53,618 nt of DNA, from positions 1 to 53,618 of the forward strand of contig JBIQHD010000033.1 of NCBI GenBank assembly GCA_044508835.1. Reading direction: 5' to 3'. A program made the translations under genes and the position numbers. The stretch is from JAKFDI01 sp044508835. Lineage in GTDB: Bacteria; Pseudomonadota; Gammaproteobacteria; Burkholderiales; Burkholderiaceae_C. This document shows positions 32,880-40,408 of the stretch, piece by piece (the stretch's first letter is position 1; the number at the start of each line of letters is the position of its first letter). Below the pieces are notes generated by a model. The model searched no databases. It was not told where the DNA came from and was given only the letters and a program-made list of their open reading frames with translations.

Positions 32880-34337
32880 TCAGCCGTCCAGTCCGAAGTA
32901 CAGGCCCTTGCTCTGCTGGTAGAGCCGCATGCCGCCGGCCCCCTTCTCGCGGCCGAGCCCGCTGTCCTTGAAGCCGCCGAACGGCGTGGCGATGGACAGC
33001 TGCTTGTAGGTGTTGATCCACACCGTGCCGGCTTCGAGCGCACGCGCCACGCGCCAGGCGCGGCGGTAGTCGGCGCACCAGATGCCGGCGGCCAGGCCGA
33101 AGGCCGAATCGTTGGCCTGCGCGATCAGGTCGTCCTCGTCGTCGAAGGGCAGCGCGCACAGCACCGGGCCGAAGATCTCCTGCTGCGCGATGGCCGCGCG
33201 GTTGTCGATGCCGGCCACCACGGTGGGCAGGTAGAACGCGCCCTGCGCCAGGCGCTCGTCGCCGGGCGCGGCGCCGCCGGCGAGCACCTGCGCGCCGCCG
33301 GCGCGTGCCTCGTCGACGATGCGCGCGACGTGGTCGCGGTGCGCGAAGGAGGCGATCGGGCCCATCTGCGCGCCGGGCGCATCGGGCAGGTCCACGCGCA
33401 GCGCCTTCGCGCGGGCGACGAGCCGCTCGAGCATCGCGGCGTACACCGGCCGCTGCACGAACAGCCGCGAACCGGCCACGCACGACTGCCCGCTGCCTTC
33501 GAAGATGCCGCCGGCCACCGCATCGGCGGCAGCATCGAGATCGGCATCGGCGAAGACGATGTGCGGCGATTTGCCGCCGAGTTCGAGCGCCACCGGCATC
33601 AGCCGCTGCGCGGCGACGCCGGCGATGCGCCGCCCGCTGGCCGTGCCGCCGGTGAACGACACCATCTTCACGCCGCGGTGCGCGACCAGCGCCGCGCCCG
33701 TGACCGCGCCGGTGCCGGGCAGCACGTTGAGCACGCCCGGCGGCAGGCCGGCCTCGAGCGCGAGGCGGCCGAGTTCGAGTGCCGGCGAGGGCGTGAGCTC
33801 CGAGGGCTTGAGGATCACCGCGTTGCCGGCGGCCAGCGCCGGGGCGACCTTCTGCGCCTCCATCGTCATCGGCGAATTCCACGGCGTGATGGCCGCCACC
33901 ACGCCGTAGGGCTCGTGCACCGTCATCGAGAGGTAGCGGCCGCGCGCCGGCGTCACCTCCGAGCCCAGCGTCTCGCACACGCCGGCGTAGTAGCGGAAGG
34001 TGGCCGCGGCGCTCTTGACCTGCGCCACGCACTCGGCCCAGACCTTGCCGTTCTCGATCATCTGCAGCCGGGCGAAGGTGTCGGCATTGGCCAGCATCAG
34101 GTCGCCGATGCGATGCAGCACGGCGGCGCGCGCGGGCGGCAACGCATCACGCCAGCTCTTGTGCGCGGCCGCTTGCGTGGCCGCCGCGACCGCGCGGTCG
34201 ACCTCGGCAGCGCCGGCCGCCGACACCTCGTGGTTCAGGGCGCCGTTCGCCGGGTTCACCGAGCGCAGCGGCGGCTCGGCCGACATCAGCGCTTCGCCGC
34301 CGATCAGGAGCGCCTTGGGCGCGGGGTGGGTGGTCAT
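32880..34337 (-). CDS. Aldehyde dehydrogenase (NAD-dependent)
   Basis: A 485-residue aldehyde dehydrogenase of the soluble, betaine-aldehyde/hydroxymuconic-semialdehyde type. The cofactor loop is ITPWNSPM (about 150-157), Glu252 lies in LELGGKSPH and the nucleophile Cys286 in GSGQSCVAGS. It ends with the usual GREKGAGGMRLYQQSK. It is the first gene of the minus-strand operon (dehydrogenase, hydroxyisobutyrate-type dehydrogenase, IclR, CoA transferase). The promoter and an IclR-type site lie just upstream. No good ribosome-binding site precedes the ATG. Substrate unknown; a semialdehyde is likely. Confidence 0.9.
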   Translation of the reverse strand: MTTHPAPKALLIGGEALMSAEPPLRSVNPANGALNHEVSAAGAAEVDRAVAAATQAAAHKSWRDALPPARAAVLHRIGDLMLANADTFARLQMIENGKVWAECVAQVKSAAATFRYYAGVCETLGSEVTPARGRYLSMTVHEPYGVVAAITPWNSPMTMEAQKVAPALAAGNAVILKPSELTPSPALELGRLALEAGLPPGVLNVLPGTGAVTGAALVAHRGVKMVSFTGGTASGRRIAGVAAQRLMPVALELGGKSPHIVFADADLDAAADAVAGGIFEGSGQSCVAGSRLFVQRPVYAAMLERLVARAKALRVDLPDAPGAQMGPIASFAHRDHVARIVDEARAGGAQVLAGGAAPGDERLAQGAFYLPTVVAGIDNRAAIAQQEIFGPVLCALPFDDEDDLIAQANDSAFGLAAGIWCADYRRAWRVARALEAGTVWINTYKQLSIATPFGGFKDSGLGREKGAGGMRLYQQSKGLYFGLDG

Positions 34338-34353
34338 CGGATGAAGAAGGAAA

Positions 34354-34378
34354 GTTCTATTACACGGAATCGATGTTC
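34354..34378 (-). promoter_or_regulatory. IclR-type 25-bp operator, site 2
   Basis: Read on the minus strand it is GAAC-N4-ATTC-N9-GAAC, the same layout as the other three sites, with a less perfect palindrome in its right half (ATTCCG and TAGAAC). It starts 6 bp after the minus-strand -10 GATACT and lies 16 bp upstream of the aldehyde dehydrogenase ATG, so repressor binding would block the start of this transcript. Together with site 3 on the other strand it gives two operators in one 237-bp divergent region. Confidence 0.65.
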
Positions 34379-34384
34379 CTTTTT

Positions 34385-34414
34385 AGTATCTGCCCAGGGC
34401 TTGCGTGCGGTCAA
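34385..34414 (-). promoter_or_regulatory. Promoter of the aldehyde dehydrogenase/IclR/CoA-transferase operon
   Basis: On the minus strand, TTGACC at 34414-34409 and GATACT at 34390-34385 are separated by 18 bp. The GATACT hexamer is identical to the -10 of the two other regulated promoters, with a run of A between it and the operator. Good match to sigma-70 rules. Confidence 0.65.
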
Positions 34415-34468
34415 GCAGGGGCATCCCGGTTCCCCTGCAGCCTGCATGCCCATGAGGGGCAACCCTCG

Positions 34469-34498
34469 TTGACGGGTGGTTGGCACGATGTCGATACT
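34469..34498 (+). promoter_or_regulatory. Promoter of the Bug/carboxyltransferase/SDR operon
   Basis: TTGACG at 34469-34474 and GATACT at 34493-34498, spaced 18 bp apart, precede the IclR-type site by 7 bp. The hexamers match those at 15963-15991. It drives the Bug receptor gene at 34575. Confidence 0.68.
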
Positions 34499-34505
34499 GA
34501 TAAAA

Positions 34506-34530
34506 GAACTATCGTTCTGTTAAACAGAAC
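34506..34530 (+). promoter_or_regulatory. IclR-type 25-bp operator, site 3
   Basis: GAAC-N4-GTTC-N9-GAAC, with a perfect 17-bp palindrome GTTCTGTTAAACAGAAC at 34514-34530. It differs from site 1 in only five of 25 positions and lies between the -10 at 34493 and the Bug start at 34575. Confidence 0.72.
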
Positions 34531-34574
34531 TATCAGCAGCCCGCAAGCACGCGGCTTCATCTCAGGAGACCCCC

Positions 34575-35564
34575 ATGACCCACTTCCCACGATTCCTGGC
34601 GCGGTCGCTGTGCGCGGCCGCCCTGCTGTGCGCCGGCGGCGCCGCGCTCGCGCAGCCGGCCTACCCGAACAAGCCGATCCGCTTCGTCGTCGGCTTCGCC
34701 CCCGGCAGCTCGATCGACAGCGTGGCGCGCATCCTGGCCGACCATGTGAAGAACAAGCTCGGCCAGCCGGTCACGGTGGACAACCGCACCGGCGCCAACG
34801 GGGCGCTGGCGGCCACCGAGACGATCAACGCCGGCCCGGACGGCTACACGGTGCTCATCAGCAACTCGAGCTCCATCACCGTGAACCCGCTGCTCGGCAG
34901 GAAGCTGGCCTACGACCCCGAGAAGGACCTCGCACCGGTGGCCCTGACCGTGACCGTGCCCTTCATCCTCACCACCAACCCGGAGAAGCACCCCTCGATC
35001 AGGACGGTGGCCGAGCTGATGGCGGCGGCCAAGGCGCAGCCGGGCCAGATGTCCTACGGCTCGGCCGGCGTGGGCAACCTCACGCAGCTGAGCTTCGAGC
35101 TGCTCAACCACATGGCGGGCGACGTGAAGATGACGCACGTGCCCTACCGCGGCTCGGCGCCGGCGCAGATGGCGGTGCTCGGCAAGGAGGTGGACGCGGC
35201 CTTCGACAACCCCGCGGCGATGCCGCAGATCCAGGCCGGCAAGCTGCGCGCGCTGGCGGTGTCGGCCGCGCAGCGCTGGCCCGACCTGCCCGACGTGCCC
35301 ACCATCGCCGAGGCCGGCTACCCGGGCTACGACATCTCGTTCTGGGTGGGCGTGTTCGTGCCCGCCGGCACGCCGCCGGCCGTGATCCGCACGCTGCACG
35401 AGGCCATGGCCAGCGCCACCGAGGTGCCGGCCTCGAAGGCGCTGCTGGCCAGGCAGGGCCACATCGCCATGCTGGCGCCGGAGGCCTTCCAGGCCCGCAT
35501 CCGCAAGGAGAAGGCGGAGTACGCGGCGATCATCAAGCGCTCCAACATCCAGCTCGCGGACTAG
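34575..35564 (+). CDS. Bug-family tripartite tricarboxylate transporter substrate receptor
   Basis: A 329-residue periplasmic receptor. The signal peptide covers about 1-26 (FLARSLCAAALLCAGGAALAQP). The mature part starts YPNKPIRFVVGFAPGSSIDSVARI, the Bug signature, and holds the ligand-recognition loops TVDNRTGANGALAATE and VPYRGSAPAQMA and the late PDVPTIAEAGYPGYD. These receptors bind carboxylates such as citrate, adipate, terephthalate or related acids; no TctA/TctB permease genes are in the window. RBS is CAGGAG at normal spacing. The next genes are a carboxyltransferase and an SDR, so its ligand probably enters that route. Controlled by the IclR-type site upstream (inference). Confidence 0.9.
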   Translation: MTHFPRFLARSLCAAALLCAGGAALAQPAYPNKPIRFVVGFAPGSSIDSVARILADHVKNKLGQPVTVDNRTGANGALAATETINAGPDGYTVLISNSSSITVNPLLGRKLAYDPEKDLAPVALTVTVPFILTTNPEKHPSIRTVAELMAAAKAQPGQMSYGSAGVGNLTQLSFELLNHMAGDVKMTHVPYRGSAPAQMAVLGKEVDAAFDNPAAMPQIQAGKLRALAVSAAQRWPDLPDVPTIAEAGYPGYDISFWVGVFVPAGTPPAVIRTLHEAMASATEVPASKALLARQGHIAMLAPEAFQARIRKEKAEYAAIIKRSNIQLAD

Positions 35565-35594
35565 TACTGCGCCCCATTCACAGGAGAAACCATC

Positions 35595-37142
35595 GTGGCC
35601 TGGCAGAAAGAGCTCGACGAACTGGCACGGCGCGGGCAGCTGGCGCAGCGCATGGGCGGCGAGGACAAGCTCGCGCGCCACCGCGCCAACGGCCGGCTGC
35701 CGGTGCGCGAACGCTTCGCGCACCTCGTCGACGCGGGCTCGCTGTTCGAGCTGGGCGACCTGGCGGGCAGCGCCGTCTACGGCGACGACGGCACGCTGCT
35801 GGACTTCACGCCCTCCAACTTCCTGATGGGCCGCGCCACGCTCGACGGCCGGCCCGTGGTGGTGGCCGGCGACGACTTCACCGTGCGCGGCGGCGCCAAC
35901 GACGGCGCGGTGGGCGACAAGCTCATCGTCGCCGAGCAGATGGCGCACGACCTGCGCCTGCCGCTGATCCGCCTGGTCGACGGCACGGGCGGCGGCGGTT
36001 CGGTGAAGAACATCGAGATCAAGGGCCACACGCTGCTGCCTAAGCTGAAGGCCTGGCCCTTCATCACGCGCAACCTCGCCACCGTGCCGGTGGTGGGCCT
36101 GGGCCTCGGCTCGGTGGCCGGCATGGGCGCGGCGCGCGTGGCGGCGAGCCACTACTCGGTGATGGTGAAGGAGAGCTCGCAGCTCTTCGTCGCCGGCCCA
36201 CCGGTGGTGGCGCGCACGGGGCAGGACCTCACGAAGGAAGAACTCGGCGGCAGCGGCATCCACACCCGCAACGGCGTGGTCGACGACGAGGTGGCGAGCG
36301 AGGACGAGGCCTTCGCCCGCGCCAGGCGCTTCCTGTCGTACCTGCCGCCGTCCGTGCACGAGCTGCCGCCGCGCGCCGCCGAAGGCCGCGCGTGCACGGC
36401 CACGCCGCAGGGCCTGCGCGACGCGATCCCCGAGAACCCGCGTGCGGTCTATCGCGTGCGCGCCATCGTCGAGTCCGTCGTGGACACCGGCTCGTTCATG
36501 GAGATCGGCCGCCACTGGGGCCGCGCCATCGCCGCCGGCCTCGCGCGCATCGACGGCTGGCCGGTGGTGCTGATCGCAAGCGATCCCTACCACTACGGGG
36601 GCGCCTGGGACCGGCAGACGGCCGACAAGTTCCTGCGCATGATCGACCTGGCGCAGCTCTTCCACCTGCCGGTGCTGAACTTCGTCGACATCCCGGGCTT
36701 TCGCATCGGCCTCGAGGCGGAGCGCGAAGGCGTGATGCGCGCCGGCGTGCGCGCGCTCACCGCCGTGTCGCAGACCACGGTGCCGTGGTGCACCTTCATC
36801 CTGCGCAAGGCCTTCGGCGTGGCCGCGGGCGGCCACCAGCACCCCGAGCGCTTCAGCTTCCGCTATGCGTGGCCCTCGGCCGTGTGGGGCTCGCTGCCGA
36901 TCGAGGGCGGGCTGGAGGTTGCCTACAAGGCCGAGATCGCCGCCGCGCCCGACCCCGAGGCCGCGCGCCAGCGCATCGAGCAGCGCGTGCGGGCCTTGGG
37001 CTCGCCGTTCCGCAGCGCCGAGGCGTTCGTGATCGAGAACATCGTCGACCCGGCCGACACGCGCCAGCTCGCGGTGGAGTTCGCCAACCTCGCGGCGCCG
37101 CTGCGCGAGGCCGGCCCGTCGCGCTTCGGCTATCGCCCCTGA
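35595..37142 (+). CDS. Acyl-CoA carboxylase carboxyltransferase subunit (AccD/PccB-like)
   Basis: A 515-residue carboxyltransferase of the PccB/MccB type with two crotonase-like halves: the N half has LVDGTGGGGSVKN and GLGLGSVAGMGAARVAAS, the C half has LNFVDIPGFRIGLEAEREG and the AFGVAAGGHQHPERF region. It transfers carboxyl from biotin to an acyl-CoA. It starts at GTG 35595, with AGGAG about 9 bases upstream. It has no biotin carboxylase or carrier in its own operon, so it probably shares those at 38166 and 42006. A collinear paralogue is at 40409-41995. Substrate not readable; it is between a Bug receptor and an SDR. Confidence 0.86.
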   Translation: MAWQKELDELARRGQLAQRMGGEDKLARHRANGRLPVRERFAHLVDAGSLFELGDLAGSAVYGDDGTLLDFTPSNFLMGRATLDGRPVVVAGDDFTVRGGANDGAVGDKLIVAEQMAHDLRLPLIRLVDGTGGGGSVKNIEIKGHTLLPKLKAWPFITRNLATVPVVGLGLGSVAGMGAARVAASHYSVMVKESSQLFVAGPPVVARTGQDLTKEELGGSGIHTRNGVVDDEVASEDEAFARARRFLSYLPPSVHELPPRAAEGRACTATPQGLRDAIPENPRAVYRVRAIVESVVDTGSFMEIGRHWGRAIAAGLARIDGWPVVLIASDPYHYGGAWDRQTADKFLRMIDLAQLFHLPVLNFVDIPGFRIGLEAEREGVMRAGVRALTAVSQTTVPWCTFILRKAFGVAAGGHQHPERFSFRYAWPSAVWGSLPIEGGLEVAYKAEIAAAPDPEAARQRIEQRVRALGSPFRSAEAFVIENIVDPADTRQLAVEFANLAAPLREAGPSRFGYRP

Positions 37143-37229
37143 ACCCGCGTTGACGCCTCGGCGACGGCCCGCCGCGCGCCGTGCTGACACACTCGGCGGC
37201 TTCTCGACACGGAACATCAGGAGCATCCC

Positions 37230-38018
37230 ATGGAGATGAAGGGCAAGGTCGTCGTGGTCACCGGCGGTGCCTCGGGCATCGGCCGCGCGCTGGCGCACCG
37301 CTTCGCGCAGGAAGGCGCCGCGGGCGTCGTCGTGGCCGACCTCGACGAGGCGGGCGCACAGGAAACGGCAGCCGCGGCAAAGGGCCTCGCGGTGAAGGTC
37401 GACGTGTCGAAGGAAGCCGACATCCAGGCGCTCGTCGCACGCGCCACCGGGCACTACGGCCGCGTCGACGTGTTCTGCTCCAACGCCGGGATCATCACGC
37501 GCGGCGGCGTGGAGGCCAGCAACGAGCAGTGGCAGCGCATCTGGGAGATCAACCTGATGGCCCACGTGTTCGCCTCGCGCGCGGTGCTGCCGCAGATGCT
37601 CGCGCGTGGCGAGGGCTACCTGGTCAACACCGCCTCGGCCGCGGGCCTGCTGAGCCAGGTCGACTCGGCGCTGTATTCGGTCACCAAGCATGCGGCGGTG
37701 GCGTATGCCGAGTGGCTGTCGATCAACTACGGCGACCAGGGCATCCGCGTGAGCTGCCTGTGCCCGCAGGGCGTGCAGACGCCCATGCTCATGGGCAAGG
37801 CGGGCGACCGCAAGAGCTTCCTGCTCGACGGCGCCGTCACCGCCGAGCAGGTGGCCGAGGACGTGCTGCAGTGCATGCGCGAGGAACGCTTCCTCGTGCT
37901 GCCGCACCCCGAGGTGCTGCAGTTCATGCAGCGCAAGACCGGCGACTACGACCGCTGGCTCAAGGGCATGCGCAAGCTGCGGCAGAAGGCGGAGGCGATC
38001 AGCAAGACCAACGCCTGA
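37230..38018 (+). CDS. Short-chain dehydrogenase/reductase
   Basis: A 262-residue classical SDR. TGGASGIG (11-18) binds the cofactor, SNAG (84-87) stabilises the fold, and Ser136, Tyr149 and Lys153 (in YSVTK) form the catalytic set. Asp37 after the second beta strand favours NAD(H). The ATG at 37230 has CAGGAG 7 bases upstream; an inner ATG two codons on is less well placed. It ends the Bug/carboxyltransferase operon and may reduce or oxidise a hydroxy intermediate. A GC-rich hairpin lies 7 bp after its stop. Confidence 0.9.
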   Translation: MEMKGKVVVVTGGASGIGRALAHRFAQEGAAGVVVADLDEAGAQETAAAAKGLAVKVDVSKEADIQALVARATGHYGRVDVFCSNAGIITRGGVEASNEQWQRIWEINLMAHVFASRAVLPQMLARGEGYLVNTASAAGLLSQVDSALYSVTKHAAVAYAEWLSINYGDQGIRVSCLCPQGVQTPMLMGKAGDRKSFLLDGAVTAEQVAEDVLQCMREERFLVLPHPEVLQFMQRKTGDYDRWLKGMRKLRQKAEAISKTNA

Positions 38019-38024
38019 CCGCAC

Positions 38025-38057
38025 GCGCGCCGGACGGCCGCCGCCGCCGCGGCGCGC
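38025..38057. terminator. Possible terminator after the SDR gene
   Basis: GCGCGCCG at 38025-38032 and CGGCGCGC at 38050-38057 form an 8-bp stem with a 17-base loop, followed by CCCCTCTTCG. It lies between the SDR stop and the promoter zone of the carrier-protein operon. The T-rich tail is weak, so this is only a candidate. Confidence 0.35.
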
Positions 38058-38126
38058 CCCTCTTCGCGGCTCCGTGGCCATGATCATGGGCTTTTCCGGG
38101 TTTTCCCTGGGAATGTTCTTTTAGTT

Positions 38127-38138
38127 ATTGTTGACAAT
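38127..38138. promoter_or_regulatory. GntR-type palindrome, site 1
   Basis: ATTGTTGACAAT has half-sites ATTGT and ACAAT around a TG centre. It is 27 bp upstream of the carrier-protein ATG. The identical 12-mer occurs at 43409-43420 and a variant at 46681-46692. The TTGT-N2-ACAA core matches the usual operator pattern of FCD-domain GntR proteins, and a GntR gene lies within the operon at 39563. Confidence 0.7.
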
Positions 38139-38165
38139 GCGAACGTCAGCAATACGAGGAAGCAC

Positions 38166-38378
38166 ATGCCCAAGGTTGAATCGGACGTCACCGGCAACGT
38201 CTGGAAAGTCGAGGCGGCGATCGGCCAGCGCGTCAGCGAAGGCGACACGCTGCTGATCATCGAGTCCATGAAGATGGAGATCCCGGTCGTCGCGCCGGTC
38301 GCCGGCGTGGTGTCCGAGCTGCTGGTGGCCGAGGGCCAGGCCGTGTCGGACGGCCAGGTCGTGGCCACGATCGACTGA
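38166..38378 (+). CDS. Biotin carboxyl carrier protein (biotinyl domain)
   Basis: A 70-residue stand-alone biotinyl-lipoyl domain. Lys36 in ESMKMEIPV is the biotinylation site; PVVAPVAGVV and the end VATID give the hammerhead fold. It is the carrier between the biotin carboxylase at 42006 and the carboxyltransferases at 40409 and probably 35595. The length is that of independent small BCCPs, much shorter than the E. coli AccB. GAGGA lies 5 bases before the ATG. It begins the operon downstream of the GntR palindrome. Confidence 0.9.
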   Translation: MPKVESDVTGNVWKVEAAIGQRVSEGDTLLIIESMKMEIPVVAPVAGVVSELLVAEGQAVSDGQVVATID

Positions 38379-38426
38379 GCCGGACCCGACGCCGTTCGGT
38401 CCGCGCCTGCCGAGCCACGCCCGCCG

Positions 38427-39485
38427 ATGACCGCCACCCTGGCAATGAGATGCCAGCGCCGCGTCGGCACGCTGGCGCCGGGGGTGCTGCTGTGCGCCGT
38501 CATCGCGCTGTCGGCGTCCTTCGTGTCCGAGCACTACGGCGGCCCGCAGCTGCTGTACGCACTGCTCATCGGCCTGTCGTTCCATTTCCTCGCCGGCGAC
38601 GAGCGGTTCCGCGCGGGGCTCGAGTTCACCGGCCGCACCCTGCTTCGCGCCGGCGTGGCGCTGCTGGGCTTTCGCATCACGCTCGACCAGATCGCGGCCC
38701 TGGGCTGGAGCGCGGGGCTGATCACCTTGGCCGCCGTGGCATCGACCATCGCGTTCGGGCTGCTGCTGTCGCGCGCCATGCGCCGGCCGATGGAAGAAGG
38801 GCTGATCTCGGGCTGCGCCGTCGGCATCTGCGGCGCGTCGGCCGCACTGGCCGTGAGTTCCGTCCTGCCGGCCACGCGCGAGAACGAACGCTTCACGCTG
38901 CTGGCCGTGGTGGGCGTGACGCTGCTGTCGACCCTGGCCATGGTGGCCTATCCGCTGCTCGCCGATGCCGTCGGGCTGACGCCGGCGCAGGCGGGCGTGT
39001 TCTTCGGCGCCACCATCCACGACGTGGCCCAGGTGGTCGCGGCGGGCATGATGCTGGCCGGCACGGGCGGCGTGGGCGCGGCCGAGAGCGCGACCATCGT
39101 CAAGCTGTTCCGCGTGATGCTGCTGATGCCCGTGGTCGTCATCGTGGCGATGGCGGTGCGCCCGCCGCCGCGCGGCGACGGCAAGCGCGCCCCCGCCGGG
39201 CGCGGATCGACGCCGCTGATCCCCGGCTTCCTGCTCGCGTTCATCGCCTTCGTGCTGCTCGCGACCCTGGGCGGCGTGCCTGAGCGCGTGACGTCCGCGT
39301 CCGGCACGCTGTCGCGCGCGCTGCTGGTCGTCGCCATCGCGTCCGCGGGCGTCAAGACCAGTTTTGCGGACCTCGCCCGCCTCGGCTGGGCCCCCATCGG
39401 CATGCTGGTCGGCGAGACGGTGTGGATCGCCGCCGTCGTCGCAACGGGGCTGATCCTGATCGGTGGTGCCTCATGGCTTTCGTGA
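38427..39485 (+). CDS. YeiH/UPF0324 family putative sulfate exporter, multi-pass membrane protein
   Basis: A 352-residue membrane protein with nine or ten helices. LRAGVALLGFRITLDQIAALG (about 71-91), AVGICGASAALAVSSVLPA and FGATIHDVAQVVAAGMMLAGTGG are conserved blocks of the YeiH family, whose members are annotated as sulfate or organosulfur-linked exporters. YeiH itself is associated with the LysR regulator YeiE in E. coli. Here it is inserted between a biotin carrier and a GntR regulator, an unusual context suggesting export of an intermediate or a toxic by-product. The start lacks an obvious SD sequence, and the two-codon-later frame is clean. Confidence 0.85.
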   Translation: MTATLAMRCQRRVGTLAPGVLLCAVIALSASFVSEHYGGPQLLYALLIGLSFHFLAGDERFRAGLEFTGRTLLRAGVALLGFRITLDQIAALGWSAGLITLAAVASTIAFGLLLSRAMRRPMEEGLISGCAVGICGASAALAVSSVLPATRENERFTLLAVVGVTLLSTLAMVAYPLLADAVGLTPAQAGVFFGATIHDVAQVVAAGMMLAGTGGVGAAESATIVKLFRVMLLMPVVVIVAMAVRPPPRGDGKRAPAGRGSTPLIPGFLLAFIAFVLLATLGGVPERVTSASGTLSRALLVVAIASAGVKTSFADLARLGWAPIGMLVGETVWIAAVVATGLILIGGASWLS

Positions 39486-39562
39486 CAATGCCCATTGCCC
39501 GGCTCGGGACTGCCGCTCCCGCAGGCAGGCCGGGCAGAACCCCACAGGCAAACGAGGCCACC

Positions 39563-40303
39563 ATGAGCAAGACCACTGACAGCGAGGGATTCAACCTCTA
39601 CCTTTCGGGAACCGTCGCCTTCCGACTGTTCGCCGACCGGCCGCAGCCGACGCTGACGGTCTCGGAGCAGATCGCGGCCAGCATCGGCGACCGCATCATC
39701 GACGGTCGCCTCGCCGAAGGCTCGCCGATCAGCGAGCAGGCCTGCGCCGACGAGTTCGAGGTCAGCCGCGGCCCCATCCGCGAGGCGCTGCGAATCCTCG
39801 AGCGCGAGGGGCTGGTCACCATCCTGCCGCGCCGCGGCGCCATCGTCACGGCGCTCAGCAGCGACGAGGTGCTCGAGATCTTCGAGATCAGGGCCGCACT
39901 GGTCGAGCTCGTCTCGCGCAAGACCGCCACGCGGCGCGACCCGCAATGGATGGCGATGCTGCAGGCCGGCGTCGCGCGGCTGGAAAGCCTGGCCAAGCTC
40001 GACGACGACCAGGGCCAGTACGCCGAGACGACCTACCGGCTGTCGATCCTGTCCGCGCGCAGCTGCGGCAACGCACGCCTGGCGAGCATGGTCACGTCGC
40101 TGTCGCTGCAGACGCTGCGCTATTCGCGGCTCAGCCTGGCGGCGAAGGCACGCCGCCAGCAGTCCGTCAAGCTCTGGCGGCAGACCCTCGCCGCGCTCGA
40201 ACGCGGCGACGTGGCCCAGCACGCCGAGCTCGCGCGGCGGCGGGTCGAGGAGTCCGGCCAGGACGCGGTCCGCCACCTGACGCCGCCCCGTACCAAACCA
40301 TGA
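39563..40303 (+). CDS. GntR family transcriptional regulator (FCD domain)
   Basis: A 246-residue FadR-subfamily GntR protein. The winged helix is at about 30-100 (SEQIAASIGDRIIDGRLAEGSPISEQACADEFEVSRGPIREALRILEREGLV spans it), then the all-helical FCD effector domain (about 110-235, with EIRAALVELVSRK-like helix and late acidic/histidine pattern). I assign it to the ATTGTTGACAAT palindromes at 38127 and 43409 and the variant at 46681. This places the carboxylase operon, a Bug receptor operon and the CaiB gene in one regulon, with autoregulation. Ligand unknown, plausibly a carboxylic acid or acyl-CoA. Confidence 0.87.
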   Translation: MSKTTDSEGFNLYLSGTVAFRLFADRPQPTLTVSEQIAASIGDRIIDGRLAEGSPISEQACADEFEVSRGPIREALRILEREGLVTILPRRGAIVTALSSDEVLEIFEIRAALVELVSRKTATRRDPQWMAMLQAGVARLESLAKLDDDQGQYAETTYRLSILSARSCGNARLASMVTSLSLQTLRYSRLSLAAKARRQQSVKLWRQTLAALERGDVAQHAELARRRVEESGQDAVRHLTPPRTKP

Positions 40304-40408
40304 CACCCGGTTCCGGCGTGACCTGTCCGGGTGTCGGCGCGAGCGCTCGCACCGCCCGCGCGATCGAGCAGCCGCTCGTGAATCCGTTGACCCTGCACAG
40401 GAGACCCC

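Noticed and set aside
34557..38087. A 1,176-codon open frame antisense to the Bug, carboxyltransferase and SDR genes
   Set aside because: Its composition is rich in His, Arg, Gly and Ala, which is the usual signature of antisense frames in GC-rich DNA, and the plus-strand genes have clear family motifs and start sites.
38131..38136. TTGACA at 38131 as the -35 of the carrier-protein promoter
   Set aside because: No acceptable -10 hexamer lies 16-18 bp downstream. The TTGACA is explained by the GntR-type palindrome, and the same holds for 43413-43418.
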